Of a stretch of 64,000 bases of DNA, positions 9,001-16,575 are shown piece by piece. The notes beneath the pieces were generated by a model, which had not been told where the DNA came from, searched no databases, and saw nothing but the letters and a program-made list of their open reading frames with translations. The position numbers were made by a program, and so were the translations under genes. Where the stretch lies: the NCBI RefSeq assembly GCF_001426545.1, contig NZ_LMEZ01000007.1, positions 587,190 to 651,189 of the forward strand, given 5' to 3'. The first letter of the stretch is position 1; every line of letters starts with the position of its first letter. Origin of the DNA: Mycobacterium sp. Root135 (lineage in GTDB: Bacteria; Actinomycetota; Actinomycetes; Mycobacteriales; Mycobacteriaceae).

Positions 9001-9831
9001 TTAGCGAACCGCTGTTTCCACCGTCGGCTCCGAGGTCCGGGCGGGCCGCAGGATCCGAGCCGAGATCAACGCCGAGATCCATCCCGGCGTGACCCGACCG
9101 CTCGCTGCCATCGTCTTGTTCGGCCACCCTGGGACGACGACCGCGCGCCCGCGGTCCAGGCCGCGCAGACCCGCAGTGACGACTGGTCCGGGGGCGGCGA
9201 GGTGGCGGTAGATCCCGACGTGGGAGACGTCGGCGTCGAGCGCGTCGACGAAACCGGTGTCGGTCGGTCCGGGGCAGAGGGCGGTCACGGTGACACCCGA
9301 ACCCCGCGTCTCCGCCCAGAGCGCCTGGCTGAAGGACAGCACGAACGCCTTTGTCGCGCCGTAGCCCGCCTGATAGGGCGCGGGCTGGAAGGCGATGACG
9401 GATGCGACGTTGAGGATGCCGCCGCTCCCCCTGGCCAGCATCCCGGGGAGCAGCGCGTGGGTGAGACCGACCAGCGCGTCCACGTTGACCCCGATCATGC
9501 CGTGTTCGCGGGTGGCGTCCGCGTCGGCGAAGGGTCCGTAGGTGCCGAACCCGGCGTTGTTGACCAGCACCTCGACCGGGCGGCCGTCCAGGTGCGCCAG
9601 CAGCGCGTCGACGCCGGACGGCGTGGCGAGGTCGCCGACGACGAGCTCGACGTCGACCTTGGTGAGGTCGAGAACCCGTCGGCGTACGGCCTCGAGGCGG
9701 GGGCGGTCGCGGCCGGTGAGCACCAGCGGCAGACCCCGTTACGCGAGTTGCTCGGCGAAGAGGGCGCCCAGCCCGGAGCTGGCTCCGGTGACGACGGCCC
9801 AGCTCCCGTCGGTGTGTGGTTGGTTCGGCAT
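9001..9831 (-). pseudogene. Short-chain dehydrogenase/reductase interrupted by an in-frame stop
   Basis: Read from ATG at 9831, the frame gives a normal SDR start (WAVVTGASSGLGALFAEQLA, nucleotide-binding TGxxxGxG). It then meets TAA at 9741-9739 as codon 31, and continues as RGLPLVLTGRDR to a full-length SDR. The remaining part has NNAGFG, and YGATK supplies the YxxxK pair. All 276 sense codons of a classical SDR are otherwise intact. A GTG at 9723 could start a product lacking the cofactor-binding glycines. This is a nonsense mutation, a sequencing error or a very recent pseudogene. It is divergent from a TetR gene with an operator between them. Confidence 0.8.
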
Positions 9832-9862
9832 GCGTGGCCCCTAACCGTTGATGTTTATCTCG

Positions 9863-9884
9863 TTAACATAGGCCTCAATGTTAA
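9863..9884. promoter_or_regulatory. Inverted-repeat operator between SDR and TetR genes
   Basis: Perfect 7-bp arms TTAACAT (9863-9869) and ATGTTAA (9878-9884) are separated by 8 bp in the 63-bp divergent intergenic region. AT-rich palindromes of this layout next to a tetR gene are typical self-regulated operators. It probably controls both the TetR gene and the SDR gene. Confidence 0.7.
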
Positions 9885-9894
9885 GGTCGTCAAC

Positions 9895-10524
9895 ATGTCG
9901 GACGGGGTGGCCAAGTCCTCACGGTCTACGTATCACCACGGCGATCTCAAGCGGGCCTTGATCGAGGCGGCGCTGACCCTCGTCGCGGAGAAGGGACCGA
10001 GGGGCTTCACCCTGACCGAGGCCGCGCGGCGCGCAGGCGTCAGCCCCGCGGCGCCGTACCGACACTTCCCCGACAAGGCCCATCTGCTCGCCGCCGTCGC
10101 CGAACAGGGCTTCGTCGAACTGCACGAGGCCCTCGTCGCAGTCGGCTCCGGCGTTCCCGACGCGCGGGCGCGGGTAAACGCCATGGCCCGCGGCTACGTG
10201 CGCTGGGCCGTGGCGCATCCCGAGTACTACCAGGTGATGTTCGGCGGCGACACCAACAAGAGCGAGCACCCGGGACTGCTGGAGGCAGGCGGCCGTACGT
10301 TCGGCTGCCTGCTCGAAGTCATCACCGAATGCCTGTCGTCGGGGCTGATCCAGGGTGACGATCCGTTGCGGATCGCGGGCCCGATGTGGTCGACGATCCA
10401 CGGGACCGCCACCCTGGCCATCGGAGGCGACCTGGGCCAGGTCGGCATCGACGAACAACCCGAGGACCTGGTGCAGCGGTCGGCGAACGTGTTGCTGGCG
10501 GGCCTGGCCCTGGGCGTCGACTAG
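9895..10524 (+). CDS. TetR/AcrR family transcriptional regulator
   Basis: 209 aa. The N-terminal HTH is GFTLTEAARRAGVSPAAPYRHFPDKAHLLAAV (about residues 40-70), the canonical TetR recognition helix. The C-terminal ligand domain has the WxVxHPxYYxVMFG pattern of the TetR_C subfamily found with dehydrogenases. The start at 9895 lies 10 nt after the right arm of the operator. The divergent neighbour is the interrupted SDR gene, its likely target. The 3' end overlaps the converging CGNR gene by 4 nt. Confidence 0.9.
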   Translation: MSDGVAKSSRSTYHHGDLKRALIEAALTLVAEKGPRGFTLTEAARRAGVSPAAPYRHFPDKAHLLAAVAEQGFVELHEALVAVGSGVPDARARVNAMARGYVRWAVAHPEYYQVMFGGDTNKSEHPGLLEAGGRTFGCLLEVITECLSSGLIQGDDPLRIAGPMWSTIHGTATLAIGGDLGQVGIDEQPEDLVQRSANVLLAGLALGVD

Positions 10525-11018
10525 CGCGCGCCGGGACCTCGGTCCCCCGCCGTCCGCCCGTAGTGCCGACGCGCCTTCATCCGGTTGCCGCAGCCACTCA
10601 TCGAGCACCACCGACCCGTGCCGCCACGGCTGCGGTCGAGCAGGAACAGGTGACATTCGCCGTTGGCGCACGGCCGTAGCCGGCCCGGCATGGCTGCCTG
10701 CAGCTCGCCCCAGGCGAGCACCATCCGCGCCGGCCACCCGGCGTCGAGGCGCCACGTCACGGCGCCGCCGACGATCTCGGGCGTCTGGCTGACGCCGCGC
10801 AAATAACCGTCGAGGACGTCGCCGGGAACCTCACCGCGCACCACCCGCTGCAGGTCGTCGCGAATGCGGCGGGCGTCGTGGACCCGTTGCCCGGCGGCTC
10901 CGTTGGCGCGCAACCACGCACCGTCGAGCGCCTCGGTGGGCGCGCCGTCGACGACGGGCGTGGTGTTCAGCAGGTCGAGAAGCGCCTCCGACCAGTCGCG
11001 ATGCATGCTAACCACCAT
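10521..11018 (-). CDS. CGNR zinc-finger (ABATE-domain) transcriptional regulator
   Basis: 165 aa. The C-terminal zinc finger is C-x4-C followed by C-x4-CGNR (CANGEC...CSMSGCGNR), the signature of the family. The N-terminal region (LLDLLNTTPVVDG) matches the ABATE stress-response domain. Two starts are possible: ATG at 11018 or ATG at 11006. The later one would leave the first CTAACC half-site of the adjacent operator array outside the gene. Divergent from the hydrolase at 11088, its likely target. Confidence 0.85.
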   Translation of the reverse strand: MVVSMHRDWSEALLDLLNTTPVVDGAPTEALDGAWLRANGAAGQRVHDARRIRDDLQRVVRGEVPGDVLDGYLRGVSQTPEIVGGAVTWRLDAGWPARMVLAWGELQAAMPGRLRPCANGECHLFLLDRSRGGTGRWCSMSGCGNRMKARRHYGRTAGDRGPGAR

Positions 11019-11085
11019 AGACCACTTGACAGGTTAGATGCCAACGCGTTCACTGCTAACCACCAAATGAATCCAAAGGGGTTAG
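11006..11085. promoter_or_regulatory. Operator array of four half-sites spaced exactly 24 bp
   Basis: CTAACC at 11008-11013, GGTTAG at 11032-11037, CTAACC at 11056-11061 and GGTTAG at 11080-11085 alternate in orientation. Successive starts are exactly 24 bp apart. A 12-base direct repeat TGCTAACCACCA is at 11006-11017 and 11054-11065. TTGACA (11026-11031), a possible -35, lies inside the array. This fills the divergent region between the CGNR regulator and the hydrolase and is most simply its operator. Confidence 0.75.
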
Positions 11086-11087
11086 AC

Positions 11088-11957
11088 ATGAGCACCACGC
11101 ACCACCGTTACGCCGAGATCGCCGGCCGCCAGATCTTCTACCGCGAAGCGGGACGAACGGACGCGCCCGCCGTCGTCCTGCTGCACGGCACCCCGGCCAG
11201 TTCGCACATGTACCGCAACCTCATTCCCGCCCTGGCGGACCGCTACCACGTCATCGCGCCGGACTACCCGGGGTTCGGCCACTCCGAGCGGCCGCCGGTC
11301 GGCGAATTCGACTACACCTTCGACTCACTGGCAGACCACGTCGACGCCCTGCTCGACCACCTCGGGCTGACGCGCTACGCGCTGTACGTCCAGGACTACG
11401 GCGCCCCCGTCGGGTGGCGGCTCGCGCTACGGCACCCGGAGCGCATCGCCGCGATCGTCACGCAGAACGGCAACGCCTACGTCGAGGGCTTCGTCGGCGA
11501 CGCAATGGAACCGCTGTTCGCCTACGGCCGGGACCGTTCCGAGGCCAACGCCAAGCCCCTACGCGACCTCATCGGCATCGACGGCTTGAAATGGCAATAC
11601 ACCCATGGGGTTTCGGACCCGACCGTGGTCGACCCCGACGTCTGGGTCAACGCGCACGTTGCCGTCGCCGACACCGAGGAGGCCGTCGAGGTGCAGCTGG
11701 CGTTGTTCGCCGACTACATCACCAACGTCGAGCTGTATCCCCGCGTCCACGAGTACTTCCGCACTTCGAACGTGCCGCTGCTCGCGGTGTGGGGCCGGAA
11801 CGACGCAATCTTCGGCCCCGACGGCGCATTGGCCTTCGGACGTGACCTGCCCGCCGCCGAGGTCAACCTGCTGGACGGCGGCCACTTCCTGCTGGAGAGC
11901 AAGCTCGACGCCGCCGTCGCACTGATCCGCCCGTTCCTGGCGCAGCACCTCTCCTAG
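11088..11957 (+). CDS. Alpha/beta hydrolase, haloalkane dehalogenase/epoxide hydrolase-like
   Basis: 289 aa. The oxyanion motif is HGTPASS and the nucleophile elbow is VQDYGAPVGW with Asp103, so the nucleophile is Asp rather than Ser. This places it with haloalkane dehalogenase and epoxide hydrolase-like enzymes. Acid and base candidates are in VWGRNDAIF and LLDGGHFLLE. The start is 3 nt after the last half-site of the operator array. Substrate unknown. Its last 27 codons have a diverged copy at 12742-12825. Confidence 0.85.
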   Translation: MSTTHHRYAEIAGRQIFYREAGRTDAPAVVLLHGTPASSHMYRNLIPALADRYHVIAPDYPGFGHSERPPVGEFDYTFDSLADHVDALLDHLGLTRYALYVQDYGAPVGWRLALRHPERIAAIVTQNGNAYVEGFVGDAMEPLFAYGRDRSEANAKPLRDLIGIDGLKWQYTHGVSDPTVVDPDVWVNAHVAVADTEEAVEVQLALFADYITNVELYPRVHEYFRTSNVPLLAVWGRNDAIFGPDGALAFGRDLPAAEVNLLDGGHFLLESKLDAAVALIRPFLAQHLS

Positions 11958-12700
11958 CGGATCTCCGACGCTGCAACCCATTCAGTCGGCCGAAGCAAGA
12001 CGATCTCGGGAATGATGCAGGCCCGCGACAGACGCGTCGTGAGACGGATGGTCTCGGCCACGTCGCGTGGACTGATCATCTCGTTGGCGCCGCCGGTGCG
12101 GTACGGGTCGGCCATCGGCGTGTCGACCAGACCCGGGCAGATGGCGGTCGCCTTGATGCCTTCGCCTGCCAGTTCATCGTGAAGCGCCTCGGTGAATCCG
12201 ATCACCGCGGCCTTCGTCGCCGAATACGTCGCGAGGCTGGCCTCGCCCCGCTTCCCGGCGTTGGAGGCCGTGTTGACCACCTGCGCGCTCCCGCGCACAC
12301 CGACGGCATTCCTCAACAGTGGCAAGCACTTGTCGGTGAGCAGGATGACGGCACGGATGTTCACCGACAGGTGGGCGTCGACGAACGCCGCGGTCTGCTC
12401 GCCGACGGGCCGGGTCTCGGCAATGCCGGCGTTGTTGACGAGGAGGTCGAGGGATCCGAACTCCTCGGCGTGGTGCTTCACGACCTCGTCGAGGAATCCC
12501 TCCTCGGCGATCGAGCCAGACAGCCAACGAGGCTGCGGCCCAACGATTCCCGACCCGACTTCAGCTACCGCGCGCAACTTGTCGGCGTCGCGCCCGACCA
12601 TCGTGACGGCGAACCCCTCCTCCCGCAACACCTCGACGATGGCTCGCCCGATCCCGCCAGAGGCTCCGGTCACGATGGCACTGCGGATTTCACTAGTCAT
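11954..12700 (-). CDS. SDR family NAD(P)-dependent oxidoreductase
   Basis: 248 aa classical SDR. Cofactor motif TGASGGIG near the N-terminus, NNAG in the middle, catalytic Y-x3-K in TYSATKAAVIG, and PGLVDTPM. The ATG at 12700 is the only sensible start. It converges with the hydrolase (4-nt overlap of ends). It lies between that hydrolase and a relic of the same hydrolase tail, which suggests a local duplication and rearrangement. Substrate unknown. Confidence 0.88.
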   Translation of the reverse strand: MTSEIRSAIVTGASGGIGRAIVEVLREEGFAVTMVGRDADKLRAVAEVGSGIVGPQPRWLSGSIAEEGFLDEVVKHHAEEFGSLDLLVNNAGIAETRPVGEQTAAFVDAHLSVNIRAVILLTDKCLPLLRNAVGVRGSAQVVNTASNAGKRGEASLATYSATKAAVIGFTEALHDELAGEGIKATAICPGLVDTPMADPYRTGGANEMISPRDVAETIRLTTRLSRACIIPEIVLLRPTEWVAASEIR

Positions 12701-12741
12701 AGTGCAGGCTTACCAGAATGCATCGGTGCGCCCGACGACGA

Positions 12742-12825
12742 CTCGACGGCGGCCACTTCCTACTGGAGAGCAAGCTCGACGCAGCCGTCGCGCTGATGCG
12801 CCCGTTCCTGGCACAGCACCTCTGA
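12742..12825 (+). pseudogene. Relic 3' end of a duplicated alpha/beta hydrolase gene
   Basis: 81 nt match 11871-11951 (the end of the hydrolase gene) with 6 mismatches by eye, and the reading frame is preserved. Translation gives DGGHFLLESKLDAA and ends AQHL followed by a stop. Five of the six changes are silent or conservative. No upstream portion of a second copy remains. It is a duplication remnant, not a gene. Confidence 0.8.
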
Positions 12826-12840
12826 GCATCCGCCGAGACG

Positions 12841-13737
12841 TCAACGCGGAGGTCGGCCGTCGACCTGATCCCAGAACGCGGCCGACCGCTGGGCGATCTC
12901 CCTCGGGTACTCGCCGTTGATCGCATGCGAGGCCTGACGCCACAGCTCGACCTGGCCGTCCGCCAACAGGTTTCGGGCCCGCTCAGCGGCGCGGTCCGCG
13001 TCCAGCATCACACTGCGCCCCGCAATGAACGTCAACACCGGGACGTCGACGGATTGCAACTGCTGGTCGGTGAAGCGCCTGGGCATCGGCTGGCACAACA
13101 CGAAGTCGGTGCTCGCCGCGGAGATCAGCGCCGCCTCCGGCACCGAGTCGTCAGCCGCGGCGCCGCCGGCGATCCAGCCAAGGATCCTGCGGCGCAACGT
13201 GTTCGGTAACCTGGAGCTGAACATCGCCGTCGAGACCGCGATCGTCCTGAGCGGGACAGGGGCAAAGGTCAGAACCGGATCCAACAGCGTGGCGGACGTG
13301 ACGCGGGCCGGTCGTCCCACGGCCAAATTCATCGCCGTCCAGCCGCCGATCGAGACGCCCATCAGATGCACCCCGGCCAGGTCGAGTCCAGCCAAAGTCT
13401 CGTCGAGCCACTGCGCCTGGTCGGCGGGACCCGCCACGGGTCGCGTCTGTACCGAGAGCCCGGCCTCTCCAAGGAGATCCACGCAGTAGACGGTGCGCGT
13501 CCGAATCAGGTCTGGCAGATTCGCGCGCCACATCGGAGTGGAGGCGTTGCGGCCTGGCAGCAGCACCACCGGTGTCGCATCGGACGGTCCGTCGAAGCGG
13601 TACACCCGCACGCTGCCGAAGGACGTCGACACGTCGACCGTGGCCGCGACGGTTGGCAGTGCGGCCATCCCGGCGTCATAGGCCTCGAGGAAGTGGGCGC
13701 GTGCGGCGTCGCCGCGGAAGTGCCCGACTCCGCGCAC
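12841..13737 (-). CDS. Alpha/beta hydrolase
   Basis: 298 aa from GTG at 13737. This start keeps the characteristic N-terminal segment HFRGDAARAHFLEAYDAGMAALP and begins 3 nt from the glmS stop. The nucleophile elbow is GVSIGG (Ser) and the catalytic His is likely in QASHAINGEYP. Close spacing suggests cotranscription with glmS. Specific substrate unknown; a lipase or esterase type activity is the family expectation. Confidence 0.85.
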   Translation of the reverse strand: MRGVGHFRGDAARAHFLEAYDAGMAALPTVAATVDVSTSFGSVRVYRFDGPSDATPVVLLPGRNASTPMWRANLPDLIRTRTVYCVDLLGEAGLSVQTRPVAGPADQAQWLDETLAGLDLAGVHLMGVSIGGWTAMNLAVGRPARVTSATLLDPVLTFAPVPLRTIAVSTAMFSSRLPNTLRRRILGWIAGGAAADDSVPEAALISAASTDFVLCQPMPRRFTDQQLQSVDVPVLTFIAGRSVMLDADRAAERARNLLADGQVELWRQASHAINGEYPREIAQRSAAFWDQVDGRPPR

Positions 13738-13739
13738 GG

Positions 13740-15605
13740 CTACTCGACGGTGACCGATTTGGCCAGGTTCCGGGGCTTGTCGACGTCGTAGCCACGAGCC
13801 TGGGCCACCCCAGCGGCGAACACCTGCAGCGGGATCGTCGACAGCAAGGGCTGGAAAAGCGTTGACACGGCGGGCATCTCGATGAGGTGATCGGCGTAGG
13901 GCGCGACCGTGTCGTCGCCCTCCTCGGCGATGACGATCGTGACCGCGCCACGCGCCTGAATCTCGCGAATGTTGCTCAGCAGCTTGCTGTGCAGCAGGGC
14001 GGCGTTCTTCGGCGACGGCATCACGACGATGACGGGCAGGCCGTCCTCGATGAGAGCGATCGGCCCGTGTTTGAGCTCGCCGGCCGCGAAGCCCTCGGCG
14101 TGCATGTACGCGAGCTCCTTGAGCTTCAACGCACCTTCGAGCGCGACGGGGTAGCCGACGTGGCGACCGAGGAACAGCACCGTCTGCGACTGCGCGAACT
14201 GGTGCGCCAGCGCCGTCACCGGCTCCATGCACGTCAGCACCCGCGCGATCAGGTCGGGCATCGCCTCGAGTTCGGCGAATTCGCGCGCCACCTCGTCGGG
14301 GTACTTCGTACCGCGGGCCTGCGCCAGCGCGAGGCCGACCAGGTAGTTGGCGGCGACCTGCGCCAGGAACGTCTTGGTGGACGCGACGCCGATCTCCGGA
14401 CCGGCGCGGGTGTAGAGCACCGCGTCGCATTCGCGGGGAATCTGCGAACCGTTGGTGTTGCAGATGGCCAACACCTTGGCCTTTTGGTCCTTGGCGTGCC
14501 GGACCGCCTCTAGCGTGTCGGCCGTCTCGCCGGACTGCGAGATGGCGATCACCAGCGTGCTGCGGTCCAGCACGGGGTCGCGGTACCGGAACTCACTGGC
14601 GAGCTCGACCTCGACGGGCAGTCGCGTCCAGTGTTCGATGGCGTACTTGGCCAGCAGCCCCGAGTGGTATGCCGTGCCGCAGGCGACGATGAAGACCTTG
14701 TCGATCTCGCGGAGTTCCTGGTCGCTGAGGCGCTGCTCGTCGAGCACGATGCGACCGTCGGCGAAGTGTCCGAGCAGGGTGTCGGCGACCGCCGCGGGCT
14801 GCTCGGCGATCTCCTTGAGCATGAAGTACTCGTAGCCGCCCTTCTCGGCGGCGGACAGGTCCCAGTCGATGTGAAAACGACGGGTGGGGACGTCCTCACT
14901 GCCGTAGAAGTCGGTCACCCGGTAGCCGTCCGCGGTGATCACGACGGCCTGATCCTGGCCGAGTTCGACGGCCTCGCGGGTGTGCTCGATGAAGGCGGCG
15001 ACGTCGGACCCGAGGAACATCTCGCCGTCGCCGACGCCGATCACCAGCGGCGTCGACCGCCTCGCGGCCACGATGGTGCCTGGCTCGTCGGCGTTGGCGA
15101 AGACCAGCGTGAAGTGGCCCTCAAGGCGCGGAAGGACGGCCATCACCGACGCCACGAAGTCACCGGCCGTGGCGCCGTGGTGGTACTGCCAGGACACCAG
15201 GTGGACGGCGACCTCACTGTCCGTGTCGCTCGCGAACTCGACACCCTCGGCCTCCAGCTCGGCGCGCAACGCCGTGAAGTTCTCGATGATCCCGTTGTGG
15301 ACGACCGCGATCTTGCCCGCGGCGTCGCGGTGCGGGTGGGCGTTGCGGTCGGTCGGCCTGCCGTGGGTGGCCCACCGGGTGTGCCCCATGCCGGTGCTAC
15401 CGGTCATGCCCTCGGAGTCCGACTCCGCGAGGGCCGCCTCGAGGTTGGCCAGCCGTCCCGCGCGCCGACGCACTTCCATGCCGCCGTGGCCGTCGAGCAG
15501 TGCGACACCCGAGGAGTCGTAGCCCCGGTATTCCATCCGACGCAGGGCGTCGACGACGATGTCCCGGGCAGGACGCTGTCCGACGTAGCCGACGATTCCG
15601 CACAT
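13740..15605 (-). CDS. glmS: Glutamine--fructose-6-phosphate aminotransferase
   Basis: 621 aa. It makes glucosamine-6-phosphate, the first step of UDP-GlcNAc synthesis. The N-terminal Ntn glutaminase begins MCGIVGYVG, so Cys2 becomes the nucleophile. Two SIS domains follow (SQSGETADTLEA in the first) and the C-terminus is the usual DKPRNLAKSVTVE. Full length. GlmM, the next enzyme of the pathway, lies at 39-40 kb. No glmS ribozyme was seen in the short upstream region. Confidence 0.97.
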   Translation of the reverse strand: MCGIVGYVGQRPARDIVVDALRRMEYRGYDSSGVALLDGHGGMEVRRRAGRLANLEAALAESDSEGMTGSTGMGHTRWATHGRPTDRNAHPHRDAAGKIAVVHNGIIENFTALRAELEAEGVEFASDTDSEVAVHLVSWQYHHGATAGDFVASVMAVLPRLEGHFTLVFANADEPGTIVAARRSTPLVIGVGDGEMFLGSDVAAFIEHTREAVELGQDQAVVITADGYRVTDFYGSEDVPTRRFHIDWDLSAAEKGGYEYFMLKEIAEQPAAVADTLLGHFADGRIVLDEQRLSDQELREIDKVFIVACGTAYHSGLLAKYAIEHWTRLPVEVELASEFRYRDPVLDRSTLVIAISQSGETADTLEAVRHAKDQKAKVLAICNTNGSQIPRECDAVLYTRAGPEIGVASTKTFLAQVAANYLVGLALAQARGTKYPDEVAREFAELEAMPDLIARVLTCMEPVTALAHQFAQSQTVLFLGRHVGYPVALEGALKLKELAYMHAEGFAAGELKHGPIALIEDGLPVIVVMPSPKNAALLHSKLLSNIREIQARGAVTIVIAEEGDDTVAPYADHLIEMPAVSTLFQPLLSTIPLQVFAAGVAQARGYDVDKPRNLAKSVTVE

Positions 15606-15661
15606 GGGCTATCAGGGTAGTGCAGCCGCCGCCCCAAGCTGGTGTGAGCTACGGTCATCGG

Positions 15662-16507
15662 GTGGCCAAGACGAAGAAACTCTTCGCTGCGTTGACCCGT
15701 CGGGGACCGCATCGTGTACTGCGCGGTGACCTGGCCTTTGCCGGTCTGCCCGGGCTCGTCTACACCCCCGAGAAGGGGATGAACCTGCCCGGCGTGGCAT
15801 TCGGGCACGACTGGCTGGTCGCCGCCGACCGGTACGCAGGAACACTCGAACACCTGGCGTCGTGGGGCATCGTCGCCGCCGCGCCGAGTACCGAGACCGG
15901 CTTCGCCCCCTCGGTGCTGAATCTGGCGTTCGACCTGGGTACGACACTGGACATCATCACCGGCGTGCGGCTGGGCCCCGGCAAGATCAGCGTGCACCCC
16001 ACCAAACTCGGCGTCGCCGGACACGGTTTCGGCGGCTCGGCGGCCGTCTTTGCCGCTGCGGGGATGACCGGCCGGGTCAAGGCCGCCGCCGCGCTGTTCC
16101 CGACCGTCACCAAGCCGGCCGCCGAGCAGCCCGCGTCGTCTCTGCGGGTGCCCGGCCTGATCCTCGCCGACCCCGGCGACCCCATGTCGCTTCGCTCCAA
16201 CGCCGTCGAGTTGGCCAGGGCGTGGAAGCCGGCGACCCTGCGCGACGTCAAGAAGGTGACCGCAGGCGGGCTCGTCGAAGGCCGCCGCATCGCCAGGGCG
16301 CTCAAGTTGCCGGGCGCCGACAAGGGCACGCAGAAGATCGTCCGCGCGCTCCTGACGGGCTACCTGCTGCACGAGCTCACCGGCGACAAGGCCTACCGGG
16401 ACTTCGCCGACCCCGAGGTGGCGTTGCCCAAGGCCGACGTCCTCGACCCGTTCTCCGACGACCCGGTCGCCTTGGAGAACAAGGTGGTCGCGCTCCTCAA
16501 GCCGTAG
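15662..16507 (+). CDS. Alpha/beta hydrolase-fold protein with Ser-less nucleophile elbow
   Basis: 281 aa from GTG at 15662 (VAKTKKLFAALTRRG). It resembles dienelactone hydrolase/chlorophyllase-like folds and is the kind of protein found beside glmS in mycobacteria. The elbow reads GHGFGG, so Gly sits where the catalytic Ser is expected. The FGHDW oxyanion region is normal. It could be a non-catalytic member or use another residue. Divergent from glmS by 56 bp. Function unknown. Confidence 0.8.
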   Translation: MAKTKKLFAALTRRGPHRVLRGDLAFAGLPGLVYTPEKGMNLPGVAFGHDWLVAADRYAGTLEHLASWGIVAAAPSTETGFAPSVLNLAFDLGTTLDIITGVRLGPGKISVHPTKLGVAGHGFGGSAAVFAAAGMTGRVKAAAALFPTVTKPAAEQPASSLRVPGLILADPGDPMSLRSNAVELARAWKPATLRDVKKVTAGGLVEGRRIARALKLPGADKGTQKIVRALLTGYLLHELTGDKAYRDFADPEVALPKADVLDPFSDDPVALENKVVALLKP

Positions 16508-16508
16508 G

Positions 16509-16547
16509 CGCGCCGACACTCCGCGTGATGACGACGCAATCGGCGCG
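16509..16547. terminator. Possible bidirectional terminator hairpin
   Basis: 8-bp arms CGCGCCGA (16509-16516) and TCGGCGCG (16540-16547) lie 2 nt after the hydrolase stop and before the end of the converging MFS gene. There is no U tract, which is common in mycobacteria. The 23-nt loop makes this tentative. Confidence 0.4.
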
Positions 16548-16575
16548 TCGTCGCAACAACCGAAGTCTCGCGCGC

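Noticed and set aside
7519..10524. Very long open frame running antisense through nnr and the SDR gene into the TetR gene
   Set aside because: Only its last 209 codons (TetR) have family motifs. The rest is an Arg/Gly/Asp-rich shadow of minus-strand genes in GC-rich DNA.
12841..14430. Longer form of the hydrolase extending into glmS
   Set aside because: The N-terminal part is antisense to glmS. The GTG at 13737 gives the normal family N-terminus.
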